From Megaleporinus macrocephalus (taxonomy: Eukaryota > Chordata > Actinopteri > Characiformes > Anostomidae): DNA of 64,000 nt. Made by a program: the position numbers and the translations under genes. Under the pieces are notes generated by a model. It was not told the DNA's origin. It searched no databases and saw only the letters and a program-made list of their open reading frames with translations. The stretch is taken from the NCBI GenBank assembly GCA_021613375.1, contig CM038727.1, positions 1,485,832 to 1,549,831 on the forward strand. Direction: 5' to 3'. How positions within the stretch are numbered: position 1 is the first letter of the stretch; every line of letters begins with the position of its first letter. This document shows positions 43,590-56,035 of the stretch, piece after piece.

Positions 43590-45074
43590 AGCTCCCAGTT
43601 ACAGTCATCTCCGAGTTTCAGTCATCTCCCAGTTACAGTCATCTCCCAGTTACAGTCATCTCCCAGTTTCAGTCATTTCCGAGTTAGTCATCTCCCAGTT
43701 ATAGTCATCTCCGAGTTACAGCCATTTCCCAGTTACAGTCATCTCCGAGTTACAGTCATCTCCGCGTTACAGTCATCTCCCAGTTACAGTCATTTCCGAG
43801 TTAGTCATCTCCCAGTTACAGTCATCTCCGAGTTACAGCCATTTCCCAGTTACAGTCATCTCCGAGTTACAGTCATCTCCAAATTACAGTCATCTCCCAG
43901 TTACAGTCATCTCTGAGTTACAGTCATCTTCCAGTTACAGTCATCTCCGAGTTACAGTCATCTCCGAGTTACAGTCATCTTCCAGTTACATTCATCTCCG
44001 AGTTACAGTCATCTTCCAGTTACAGTCATCTCTGAGTTACAGTCATCTCCCAGTTACAGTCATCTCTGAGTTACAGTCATCTCCCAGTTACAGTCATCTC
44101 CCAGTTACAGTCATCTCTGAGTTACAGTCATCTCTGAGTTACAGTCATCTTCCAGTTACAGTCATCTCCCAGTTACAGTCATCTCCCAGTTACAGTCATC
44201 TTCCAGTTACAGTCATCTCCGAGTTACAGTCATCTTCCAGTTACAGTCATCTCCCAGTTACAGTCATCTTCCAGTTACAGTCATCTCCGAGTTACAGTCA
44301 TCTCCGAGTTACAGTCATCTCCCAGTTACAGTCATCTCCCAGTTACAGTCATCTCCAAGTTTCAGTCACCTCTGAGTTACAGTCATTTCCAAGTTACAGT
44401 CATCTCCAAGTTACAGTCATCTCCCAGTTACAGTCATCTCCGAGTTTCAGTCACCTCTGAGTTACAGTCATTTCCAAGTTACAGTCATCTCCAAGTTACA
44501 GTCATCTCCAAGTTACAGTCATCTCTGAGTTACAGTTACATCCAAGTTTCAGTCACCTCTGAGTTATAGTCATCTCCGAGTTACAATCATCTCAGAGTTA
44601 CAGTCATCTCCCAGTTACAGTCACCTCTGAGTTACAGTCATCTCCGAGTTACAGTCATCTCCGAGTTACAGTCATCTCCCAGTTACAGTCATCTCTGAGT
44701 TACAGTCATCTCCGAGTTACAGTCATCTCCGAGTTACAGTCATCTCCGAGTTAGTCATCTCCCAGTTTCAGTCACCTCTGAGTTACAGTCATCTCAGAGT
44801 TACAGTCATCTCCCAGTTACAGTCATCTCAGAGTTACAGTTATCTCCGAGTTACAGTCATCTCCGAGTTACAGTCATCTCCGAGTTTCAGTCACCTCTGA
44901 GTTACAGTCATCTCAGAGTTACAGTCATCTCCCAGTTACAATCATCTCCGAGTTAGTCATCTCCCAGTTTCAGTCACCTCTGAGTTACAGTCATCTCAGA
45001 GTTACAGTCATCTCCCAGTTACAGTCATCTCCGAGTTACAGTCATCTCCGAGTTACAGTCATCTCCGAGTTACT
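43590..45074. repeat. 17-bp minisatellite, about 85 to 88 units
   Basis: Unit gagttacagtcatctcc with G/C, T/C and A variants at the gag/cag and tcc positions. Some units have lost 3 bases (gagttagtcatct). A block of several units (ccgagttagtcatctcccag...) recurs, suggesting higher-order duplication. Confidence 0.98.
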
Positions 45075-45904
45075 CAGAGAGAGAGATTCCTCTGTTCACA
45101 CGCTCTCTGGCTGTTGAACTATCGGCTCTGGATTCTCCTGATGCTGGGGCTGATACGGAGCTGATGCAGGGTAGCGTATGAGTTTCCATACGTTTGCTTT
45201 AATGAGATCGGTGGTGGAGCTGCACGTCCTGGTCCGACCTCGCTGCCCTTTGCTGGCGTTATTCCAGATCTGTAGGGCGTAGCTCCTCAAATGACATCCT
45301 TGATCCTTGGCTCAGAAGAAGTCTTCCCTCAGTGAAGACCTATGAATCAGAGGTTCAGGAAGAGAGGACTCGGCGCAGTGGCTCGCTCCGAGAATAACTT
45401 CCTGCGTGTTGAAATATGGCGTTGCTCGGAGCGACGCCAGAGTAGGACCGCTTTTGGTTTAGCCTGAAGACGCGCGGGTGTGTAAGTGACACATGAGCAT
45501 GAAGAACCTTCTTAATATATAATCAGCTTAATGCAAACTTCCACACCGACTGGCCTCTTTCCGCAGCCGGGAATTCCAGGGAAATCAGTAACGACTACAG
45601 GCCGGAATTCACACTGCGGGAAAGAAAGTGGACCAGATCGGATCGTTTTCTTCATATGTGACCCAGACGTGTTAACAAAAAACACTGAATCTGATATTTT
45701 CAGTTGCAGTTTGGGACACTTTCATATGTGATACTGAAATCCGATACAAATCCGATATCACCACCACTCAGTCTGAACATCCAGACTGAAGTTCTTCAGA
45801 ATTTTATGGCAATATGTCAATTTTGAGCTGACCATATATGTATACATTTTATACGTATGTGTGGGTGTGTATGTGTATATATACTGGCCTATATACTAGG
45901 GGTG

Positions 45905-46225
45905 TACGAAAATATTGAAAATATTGAATATCGGGATATTATATTTAGTGATACTGTATCAATTCTCAAAAACACTGTATCGATACACAGATTCCTGACA
46001 GACAGTGAATCATTGTGTGTTGTGTTTAAACCTCTGACCACTAGATGGCAGTGTTGTAACCCATTTTCAGCTCCACTCCAACATTAACAAGCAGCACAAG
46101 GACGCAGTGCTATTGTAAACACTGATAAACCTGTTTATACAGTGGTGTGTTTAAATAGTAGGATTAGAAAAATCACAGTTTATCACTTTGTTTGCAGTAT
46201 CGTGATATATTGAAGCGCTGTAAAT
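45905..46225 (+). mobile_element. Non-autonomous hAT-like element, copy B
   Basis: Starts ctaggggtgtacgaaaatat. Shares long blocks with 4680-4912. At the right it runs into ttgcagtatcgtgatatatt. Another element-like start (agggctgggctataaactg) follows at 46235. Confidence 0.6.
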
Positions 46226-46714
46226 ATAAGGGCTGGGCTATAAACTGATAATGATAATTATCGCCAAATGAAATTTCCTTGATAGAACTACAAGAAGTAG
46301 CCAATAGAAAAGTATTGGATTATTTGGGGTTGACCAAAGATAAATATAGGTATATATTGTAGAGAACGCTGAGGCAAAATTGACTTTATAACCAAAACTC
46401 CAGAGGAAATTTTATTTTCTCGCTCAAACAGAATCACTAAACCAACTCCTCATTTGAGCCGACAGAAAGTCGCTATGGGTGAACATAACCTTTCCTCAGA
46501 CCGAACTTAAAGGGCCAGCACAACAGCTATATATATATAGTACATATATAAGTGTGTAGAATTTATTTGAAATACAGTTGTGTAAGGTTCTAAAGTATCT
46601 TTTAAAAATAAATACAATATAACAATATCTTCATCTCTCACTGAAAGTAAAAAGGCAGTAGTAATTTGATTGTGATATCGACTGATAAAAAAATATTGTG
46701 ATTGGATTTTTTTC

Positions 46715-46716
<2 letters not shown>

Positions 46717-46747
<31 letters not shown>
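46717..46747. repeat. (AT)n microsatellite
   Basis: About 15 AT units. Confidence 0.95.
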
Positions 46748-46749
<2 letters not shown>

Positions 46750-47109
46750 AAGTTTCCCTCCTCGGGATATATATATACCCACATGTATAAAATCTTAAGG
46801 AACCAACAATGTGAACCAAAGTCGTGTCCACAGCTGGATTTACAGTGAGCTGGAGTGGTTCTGGGTGACGAGCTGTCAGTCACTGGAACTTGGTGATCGC
46901 TGCTGTGATGCTGGAGAAGAAGAATCTGGAACCGATGGTGGAACTGCGTCCGTCGGCAGTCGTGATTGTTTACGTCTGGGTGAATCACACGCTGCATTGT
47001 TCTTCTGTGAATGTAGGTCAGCTTTAGGAGCTGATCTGTTCAGACTGATGTGAGATCTACAGCACATTAACAGATACCTGGACATTTAATGGACATAAAA
47101 TCAGACCTC

Positions 47110-49400
47110 AGTACAAAAACCTGCTTGTTCTGCTGCAAAGACTAAAATACAGTTACGTCTGGTTTCGTAGTCGTTTATATTTCTACTGGAAAATATTTTA
47201 ACCCCAAAATAGTTAAAAATCGCTTTTAAAAGTTTTTTTTAAATTAAGAACATTTAAGTTTTATGCATGTCCAGCTTTATGACATAGTATAGCATCTTTT
47301 GTGGCACGTAGTAATTTCAGTACAAGCGTTCTTGCTGTCATAAAATTATACCACAGTAAAAAAATAGCTTTTTTAGACAATTAAAGCACTTTTAAACATA
47401 TTAACTTAACACGAAAATACAGTTCACGTCTGGTTTTAGTCATTTATATTTTTATTGAAATATATTCTATATGTTATGAATGTTACTGAAGGGCATAAAG
47501 TGCATGCTTTAACCCCAAAATAGATCGAAATTGTGTTACTTTTTTTTTTAAAGAACTGCATGTCATATTAAGAACTTTTGAGTTTTATGCATGTCCAGCT
47601 TTGTGACATAGTATAGCATCTTTTTTGGCACACAGTAATTTTGGCACAAGCATTCTTGCTGTCATAAAATCATAAAATCATTGCTGAGTACAAAACACAA
47701 TATAATAAAAACACTTGAGCATATTGACTTGCTTCTTCAGCTACAAGGACAAAAATACAGTTCACATCCAGTTTTGTAGGTCATTCATATTTATTTGAAA
47801 TATATTCTATGAATGTTACTGAAGGGAAAATGTATGTTTTAACTCCAAAATAGTTAAAAAAAAATGTTTTTTTTTCTCTAAAGAACTGAATGTCCAATTA
47901 GGAACTTTTGAGTTCTATGCATGTCCAGTTGTAAGACATAACATAGCATGTTTTTGGTAAGGAGAAATTTTGGCACAAGCTTTTCTTGCTATTATAAAAG
48001 TATAACAAAGTACAAAAAATAGCTTTTATAGGCAATATAAACAATTTTAAGCATAATGACTTGCATGTTCAGCAATAAGGATGAAAATACAGTTCACGTC
48101 CAGTTTTGTAGGTCCTTCATTTTTATTTTGAAATATATTATATATATTCTGTGAACATGACTGAGGTGAATAAAATGCATGTTTTAACATTAAAATAGTT
48201 GAAAATTATATTTAAAAGATTTTTCCCCTAAAAAACTAAAATGTCCAATTAAGAACTTTTGAGTTCTATGCATGTCCAGTTGTAAGACATAACATATCTT
48301 TTTTGGCACAAGCTTTTTTGCTATTATAAAATTATACAAAATAAAAAGAAAATAGCTTTTATAGACAGTATAAACACTTTTAAGCATATTGACTTGCTTG
48401 TTCAGCTACAAGAATGAAAATACGTTTCACGTTCGGTTTTGAAAGTCATTCAGTTTTATTTTGAAATATATTCTGTGAATGTTACTGAAGGAAAAATGTA
48501 TGTTTTAACTCCAAAATAGTTGAAAATTATATTTAAAAGATTTTTCCCCTAAAAAACTGAATGTCCAGTTAAGAACTTTTGATTTCTATGCAGTTCAAAG
48601 TGCAAAAAAATAGCTTTTATAGGCAATATAAACAATTTTAAGCATAATGACTTGCATGTTCAGCAATAAGGATGAAAATACAGTTCACGTCAAGTTTTGT
48701 AGGTCCTTCATTTTTATTTTGAAATATATTATATATATTCTGTGAACATGACTGAGGTGAATAAAATGCATGTTTTAACATTAAAATAGTTGAAAATTAT
48801 ATTTAAAAGATTTTTCCCCTAAAAAACTAAAATGTCCAATTAAGAACTTTTGATTTCTATGCAGTTCAAAGTGCAAAAAAATAGCTTTTATAGGCAATAA
48901 AAACAATTTTAAGCATAATGACTTGCATGTTCAGCAATAAGGATGAAAATACAGTTCACGTCAAGTTTTGTAGGTCCTTCATTTTTATTTTGAAATATAT
49001 TATATATATTCTGTGAACATGACTGAGGTGAATAAAATGCATGTTTTAACATTAAAATAGTTGAAAATTATATTTAAAAGATTTTTCCCCTAAAAAACTA
49101 AAATGTCCAATTAAGAACTTTTGATTTCTATGCAGTTCAAAGTGCAAAAAAAATAGCTTTTATAGGCAATAAAAACAATTTTAAGCATAATGACTTGCTT
49201 GTTTAGCTACAAGGATAGCTTGAAATATATATTTTAAATTCAATTCTATATGTTCAATATATTCTGTGAATGTTATTGAAGGGAAAATGCATGTTTTAAA
49301 ATAGTTCAAAATAGTTAAAATTGCATTTAAAGGTTTTTTAAGCATGTCCAATTAAGAACTTTTGAATTTTATGCATGTCCAGTTGTAAGACACAGCATCT
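47110..49400. repeat. AT-rich long-period tandem array (about 270-340 bp units)
   Basis: Eight or so units marked by tacagttcacgtc-agttttg, tttattttgaaatatatt, tgcatgttttaac, gttgaaaattatatttaaaa and ctatgcatgtccagttgtaa. Units from about 48,600 to 49,150 are nearly identical with a period of about 270 bp. Earlier ones are longer and diverged. Confidence 0.9.
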
Positions 49401-49479
49401 GATGCATGATGATCTTTAACATACAGAAATTTGGGATTTTTGGGGACATTAATGCCGTAAATGAACGCAGCTAAATCTC

Positions 49480-49960
49480 TGGACCTAAAAATATCCCCTG
49501 CCCTCAAAGCACCAGCGTTTCTCTCCCTTCACCTCTCAGACCGGGATGTTACTCACAAAGTGGGTTTAGTTGACCTCACGCTGTAAACAAGTTCGGTGAA
49601 CGCCGGCGGGACATTAAGCTGGGGTCAGCAGTCCATCTGGGACGGTACATTTTCCACAGACTGCCAGGCGACTCCAGCCTCGTCTCGCTCTCCCCGCAGT
49701 CGTATCACTGTTACAGGAGATTATCCTCCACGCTAAATACCTCCCGATTATTTTTCATTAGTCCGAACATTAATCCCCACCAAAGTGGGCTGTAAATCCA
49801 AAGTGGGCTGCGGCGCTCGTGAATTGTTGATGTGGTTTAAAAACGGTGCTCGCAGTTCGTCAAGCTGCCCAACAGCTGCTCCAGAATAATCACAATGGAA
49901 ATTCAGGGCTCGCTGTTCTGTTCCTAAACAAAAAGCTGCTGCCTTAAAACCAGAAGTGAT
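49480..49960. other. Unique GC-richer island in the vipr2-like intron
   Basis: Stands out between two AT-rich arrays. It has no open frame with splice sites. Candidate conserved non-coding element; function unknown. Confidence 0.3.
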
Positions 49961-50009
49961 GCTTTTGTTAACTTAATCAGGCCAAGAAATTCAGTTTTTT
50001 ATTCAGAAT

Positions 50010-50455
50010 ACATTTTATATTAAATTGTACATTTGTGAGGATCCAACTTGAAAATTTTACATTTTTATTTATAAGTTTGTAAATTTTATATTGAATTGTA
50101 CATTTCTAAGGATCCAACTTTTTTAGTCTTTATTCATAATTGTGTAAATTATATAGGTATTTGTATATTTTTGAGGATCCAACGTATTTGTAACATTTTA
50201 TACATAATCATGTAAAATGTAAATTTAATTGTACTTTTTTTAGAGATCCAACTTGTTTATTGTACAGTTTTTATTTATGGATGTGTAACGTTTTTATTTA
50301 ATTGTACATTTTTGAGGATCCAACTCGTTTATTCTTATTTTTTTTATTCATGATTGTGTACATATCATATTTAATTCTACATTTAGGAGTACAATGTGCT
50401 TATTTTGTATTTTTTTATTATAGTTGTGTGCATTTTATATTTATTTATATATACA
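50010..50455. repeat. About 64-bp tandem repeat, 6 to 7 diverged units
   Basis: Unit marked by aattgtacatttttgaggatc and caacttgttta, followed by tttttatttat. It is strongly diverged. Confidence 0.8.
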
Positions 50456-50859
50456 CAACTTGTTTTATTTTAAATGTTGATGAGCAAGTTCATTACAGCA
50501 GTTTACAAATATTTTGGATATCTTTGAAATCAAGTGCTTCTAGCCTCCCGTTGTTGGGACCGGACCCCAGCCAACTGTGATTCTGAGAGCTTTTGGCAGT
50601 GGACAGTGTGGCCACTAGGGATTAGATTAGCCTTCTGTCCTCTTAGATTGGTGTTCATTTATAACTTCTAAGTTCAGCGTCTTAGTGGAGGTTTCACATT
50701 AAAATGTGTTATTCTGATGATTCATGTAGCAGAACTGCACATAATAAATAGACACTTAGTCATGGGAGTCGAAACAGAACCACAAATAACACATAACCAC
50801 ACATTTACCTAAATACTTTTAGAGGGAAAATAAGAATTTAATGAGTTTTTACAAAGCTG

Positions 50860-51370
50860 TCTAAAAGTCTGAGGCCCCTAAGCTGATAGTTTAAAGTGTT
50901 TATATGATCAATAAGTGTGTGTTCACCAGTAAGAACAGCAGATCTGATTAGAACAGATGTAAATAATCATATAAACAATACAAAGTAACATGAATATCTT
51001 ATTGTGAGAAAAGTAGATCAGATCTTGATCCAGTTTGAAGAACAAAGTTAGGTTCCAGATTTCTCCTGGACGCCCCAGACATTGTATGAATGTGTTCAGT
51101 TCCTTCAGCAGCAAATCTTGATTTAGCTTAATGAAGTACTGAGCAGTCAAAGCAGGTATTAGATGAGAACTGTAATACTTATTAATACTGATTAATATTT
51201 AATAATAAAGTGTAAAAGCTCTACTTACTCTATTAATACTGATTAATATTTAATAATAAAGTGTAAAAGCTCTACTTACTCTATTAATACTGTTTAATAT
51301 TTAATAATAGTGTTTAATGAGCTTTTTTTAAAACAGCTTTTTATATATAATAATGTGTCTAAAACTTTTA
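50860..51370 (-). mobile_element. Mariner-like MITE, copy B
   Basis: Shares about 280 bp with 34044-34475. Left end agctgtctaaaagtctgagg; right end, inverted, tacagaactgtgtaaaagtt. The inner edge has three units of the attaatactgattaatattt repeat (51180-51310). Confidence 0.75.
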
Positions 51371-51756
51371 CACAGTTCTGTATAGAATATAAAAATGTTT
51401 ATGTTTATTCTGTTTTTGAATGACAAGATTTCTGGTGTGCCAAATCAACTTTGGGAAGCTCTACTCTAGCTAGACTGTGTTCATTTCCTGCCCCGTTTCC
51501 TTCCTTTCAACGTATTTTCAAGGTAATCAGTTGTATTAATCAATAAGAACGTCTTGCAAAGCAGAACGACAAACTTCTACCGCACAAAATCCCCAAACAC
51601 TGAGTGTATAGATTAAAAACATGTATATAAATTACATTTCATGCTGTAGATAATGATTATAACAGTATTTATTAGAGAACCTACTAGCCTCCTATTAGAT
51701 GTTTATCTGAAACACTTGATAAAACTTTAAAAAATATTAATTGAATACTTATATCT

Positions 51757-52388
51757 TCACTCACTGTCCACTGTATCAGCTCCACTGACCATACAGGACC
51801 TCCACTCACTGTCCACTGTATCAGCTCCACTGACCATACAGGACCTCCACTCACTGTCCACTGTATCAGCTCCACTGACCATACAGGACCTCCACTCACT
51901 GTCCACTGTATCAGCTCCACTGACCATACAGGACCTCCACTCACTGTCCACTGTATCAGCTCCACTGACCATACAGGACCTCCACTCACTGTCCACTGTA
52001 TCAGCTCCACTGACCATACAGGACCTCCACTCACTGACCACTGTATCAGCTCCACTGACCATACAGGACCTCCACTCACTGTCCACTGTATCAGCTCCAC
52101 TGACCATACAGGACCTCCACTCACTGTCCACTGTATCAGCTCCACTGACCATACAGGACCTACACTCACTGTCCACTGTATCAGCTCCACTGACCATACA
52201 GGACCTCCACTCACTGTCCACTGTATCAGCTCCACTGACCATACAGGACCTACACTCACTGTCCACTGTATCAGCTCCACTGACCATACAGGACCTCCAC
52301 TCACTGTCCACTGTATCAGCTCCACTGACCATACAGGACCTCCACTCACTGTCCACTGTATCAGCTCCACTGACCATACAGGAGCTCC
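51757..52388. repeat. 45-bp minisatellite, 14 units, very homogeneous
   Basis: Unit ctccactcactgtccactgt + atcagctccactgaccatac + aggac. Only a few single-base variants are present. The period is a multiple of three, so several minus-strand frames stay open (for example 228 codons), without biological meaning. MITE end sequence (tatactttattactctgtta, 52420-52440) follows directly. Confidence 0.98.
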
Positions 52389-52454
52389 ACTTACAGACTG
52401 TAGTTCATCTGATTCTCTGTATACTTTATTACTCTGTTATTTAATGATCAGGTT

Positions 52455-52760
52455 GGTTTTCTTTGGACAGCGAAGATATTCACTCTTGGGTTTGTTGCAC
52501 ATACATTAGTTGAATTATATCACCTACACGTCACCTTACTCATCTCTTTTTTTCTATATTATTTCAACACGACAGCTGTGAAAGTTTTACGATGAATAGA
52601 CCAAAAGTAATGTTCCAAAATAAATTGGAAAGAATCTGGTTTAATTAACTTACATTGAAAGTAAAAAAACATTCTTGGCCATTTTTAAAATCATGTGGTG
52701 TCCAATGATGGAGCTTTACACCACTCCAGAGTCCAGTGGTGGAGCCTTACACCACTCCAG
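52455..52760. repeat. Dispersed repeat (ttggtcca family) and two gagctttacaccactcca units
   Basis: ttctttggacagcgaagat and acattgaaagtaaaa mark the dispersed family. At 52700-52765 are two units of the 31-bp motif that forms the 53.9-kb array. Confidence 0.6.
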
Positions 52761-52769
52761 TCCATGTTC

Positions 52770-53530
52770 CGGTTCTGTTCGGCTCTCTTCATTCGACGGC
52801 AAGTCATGACACCAGATTTGAACGGAATCTTAAGCCGTGCCTGCTCTCGAGCTTCGTTAGAGTGGGTAAACGCTGTTTTCCACCGCACAGAGCCCCCGTA
52901 GGTAAAGATCTTCAGCTAAAAATAGCCCTGTTTAAAGCGCGGTGGGCTCTAAAGAGGAAGGACGGGATCAGGCTGGGTGTCAGATGTGAATATCTGAGCG
53001 CACCATGTCTTCCATAAACACTAATGAGAAGTTTATTCATTTTTTCCAGCTGAAGCGCAGCAGCAGGATAAGGATCTAAACCCAGCCTCTAGTGCCTCGG
53101 AGAGAATCGGGGCTGTTTTGGCAGGCGTGGAGCGAGCAGCACGCCGAGGACAGGCAAACAGTTAGATAGCGCTGATTGTTTTGGAAGCGCTGAGCAGTTT
53201 ATTAAAGAACATCAGGGGGATTTTTTCCTTTAGTGAGGGTTTTCCAGCGCGCTGGTTCAGTGTGTGCGCAGGAAGCGGAGAGAGATACACGGAGAGGGCG
53301 AGCCGGCGCTACAGAGGAGAAAGGAAGCGAGGTTGCACGACTAAAGCTGCTACTGTGCTGAGCCTGCCGCTTCCAGGTGCCACGTCAAGTCATGTCTTTC
53401 AATAGGAAGCGGCTGCAGTCAGGACTTTAAACTCACGGCAGTTGTAGGGACTGTGTTTGTGGTCACTGGTCCAATGTCAGTCCTGCTGCAGCACTTTCTG
53501 TGCAAAGGCATCAATTCTGGGGGATTATTA
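52770..53530. other. Unique mixed-GC intronic DNA
   Basis: No supported exon. Open frames of 64 to 93 codons overlap in different phases. Several GC-richer parts (53,040-53,400) could be regulatory. Confidence 0.35.
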
Positions 53531-53532
53531 TT

Positions 53533-53585
53533 TGTGTGTGTATGTGTGTGTGTGTGTGTGTGTGTATGTGTGTGTGGGGGGGGGG
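53533..53585. repeat. (GT)n microsatellite ending in a G run
   Basis: About 20 GT units with two TA interruptions, then ten or so G. Confidence 0.95.
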
Positions 53586-53911
53586 TTACGTGGGCTGCTG
53601 TAGATCTGCTTATGTCACACTAAAGCCTGAAATATTAAAGCAGTAGTTCAGCAAATAAAAGTCTGATTGGCAGTATGCTTTGTTGTTTGAGTGACTCATG
53701 TGGTTTGAGCCAGGAGAGCTGATTCAAGCGTGCAGTTCTGACGGTCCTGAGGAGCACAGCTTATGGCTAGATATGAAAATTCAACGACTTAACTCTTTTG
53801 AAACAAGTCTGAAAAGGCCAGACACCTGTGGTGAACGTAAAGCTGCAATTCCAGCTGTGACCGTGTTGAATATCAGGCGAGGATCAACACCAGAAGGAGC
53901 AAATCTGGTGG

Positions 53912-54212
53912 TAGAGCTTTACACCACTCCAGAGTCCAGTGGTGGAGCTTTACACCACTCCAGAGTCCAGTGGTGGAGCTTTACACCACTCCAGAGTCCA
54001 GTGGTGGAGCTTTACACCACTCCAGAGTCCAGTGGTGGAGCTTTACACCACTCCAGAGTCCAGTGGTGGAGCTTTACACCACTCCAGAGTCTAGTAGTGG
54101 AGCTTTACACCCCTCCAGAGTCCAGTGGTGGAGCTTTACACCACTCCAGAGTCTAGTAGTGGAGCTTTACACCACTCCAGAGTCCAGTGGTGAAGCTTTA
54201 CACCACTCCAGA
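53912..54212. repeat. 31-bp minisatellite, about 10 units
   Basis: Unit ggtggagctttacaccactc + cagagtccagt, with a few variants (tctagtagt, ccctcc). It resembles an internal part of Tc1 transposons (compare 56634-56676). Confidence 0.97.
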
Positions 54213-54214
54213 AA

Positions 54215-54810
54215 TAAACAGCTGATAAACGACAGAATGAAAAATAGTAGTACAGTAATTACAGGGTAATTAAGGATCACAAGCATTCGCCCTTCTCCTT
54301 TGAAGCCATCCTTAATAGAACCGCTAATAGAACCGCATTGTGTTCTTGCCCTCAGCGCTCTGTAATGTATGTGCTGAATACAAACGTGGACCCCGTGTAT
54401 TGTTCTTACTCGATGTTAAATTAGCCCCTGCTTTGCGAGGGGCTGGACGCTGACCGATTGAAGGGTCAGGCCGTGATTCAGTGTGATTCAGAGAAACGTC
54501 CTTACGCTGTTTGGAGATAAACCGGGAGCAGCGTGACTAAGAGCCGCCTTAGCGTGACTGACACGCACATACAGACTGAGGACGATGGGGACCTGCTGTC
54601 TTAAGCAGTAGCGGTCAGATTTAGCTGCAGCATCTGCTGGTTGGAAGCGGCACTACGTGACAGAGGACAGCGTTCGTCTCTCCTCGAGGTCATCGATGTG
54701 TTTGTGGTTTGTGAATTTTTAGAAATTATATGACGCTTTGTTGTTTTTCTGCCAGACTAAAACCGCTGGACACGCAAACACCACTAACTGTGTGTAGGGC
54801 TGACCCACTC
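54215..54810. other. Unique intronic DNA, nothing recognised
   Basis: Mixed composition, moderate GC, no exon supported. Confidence 0.35.
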
Positions 54811-54814
54811 TGCA

Positions 54815-55150
54815 TTAGTGTCTCAAAATAATAACTTAATATCTCAAAATTAGAACTTAGTATTTCAAAATAAGAATCTAATATCTCAAAATAATAGCTC
54901 AATCTCAAAATAATAACTCAATATCTTAAAATTAGAACTTAATATTTCAAAATAAGAATCTAAGATCTCAAAATAATGACTCAATATCTCAAAATTAGAA
55001 CTTAATATTTCAAAATAAGAATCTAATATCTCAAAATAATAGCTCAGTGTCTCAAAATAATAATTCAATATCTCTAAATAATGACTTAATATCAAAATAA
55101 TAGCTCAATATCTCAAAATAATAACTCAATTTTATATCTCACAACAATGA
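54815..55150. repeat. About 20-bp AT-rich tandem repeat, decaying rightwards to about 55,870
   Basis: Units tctcaaaataataactcaat, tctcaaaattagaacttaat and tttcaaaataagaatctaat alternate in a higher-order pattern of about 60 to 80 bp. Beyond 55,150 the same words appear increasingly scrambled. Confidence 0.85.
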
Positions 55151-56035
55151 CTAACGTAACCTGTTACTCAAAATTTTGGCATAGTTGGTCAATATTTTAA
55201 GAATCTCATAACAATGACATAGTACAGACTAATTACATACAAAAGTCAGTGTTTCAAGAAAATGACAAATTATCTTGAGATATCTAGTAATATTGAATGG
55301 AAATGCCATTATTTCAGGATACTAAGTCAATATTTGAGAAATAATAAGTTGTTGTTTTGAAATATGAAGACAATAATTTGGAGCATGAAATATTTTGTGA
55401 AAATGTTATTTCAGGATACTAAGTTTATCAGTATTCTGAAATCTTGATATTTCAATAAATTATTATTTTGAGATGAACATATTAAAATTATATTATAAGT
55501 CAAATCAATATATTAAGAAAATACATCAGTATGTAGAGAAAGTAAATCAGTGTTTTAAGAAATTAGTCATTGTTTTAAAATCAGTATTTTTAGAAAATTC
55601 TGTATAATTTTTATTTAAAGAAAATAATCTATTATATTAAATGATATTTTAAGAAAATGGTATTTTAAGAACATTTTAATATATAAACACGATATAATAA
55701 CAGCACAAGCCCTTATTAGAGTGAGTGTTTAAAGAAAATTATCTTCTTTAGATATCAAGATATTAACCTGATATATCAAGTAATAGTTTAAGGAAATCTC
55801 TTTATTTCAAGATACTAAATCAATATTTCAAAAAAGAAAACCATTATTTAAAGATGTGTTTAAGAGAGAATTATCTCTTCTGGTTTGGTTTTGCTGTCAT
55901 TATTTAAATACTGGCCCCTGAAACAGTGCTCGAGTTCCCGTGTCCGTCCGTAGCTGAGGGTCATTGTGTTATTTTAATTTTATTGTATTGAACGAATAAC
56001 ATCCATTAGAACCCACCACCCCCACAGAAACACTC

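Noticed and set aside
43590..45074. Possible CRISPR-like array (regular short repeats)
   Set aside because: The repeats are contiguous with no unique spacers, and this is a vertebrate intron. It is a 17-bp minisatellite.
51684..52370. 228-codon minus-strand open frame of 15-residue repeats
   Set aside because: Produced by a 45-bp DNA array derived from a MITE; two overlapping minus-strand frames stay open.
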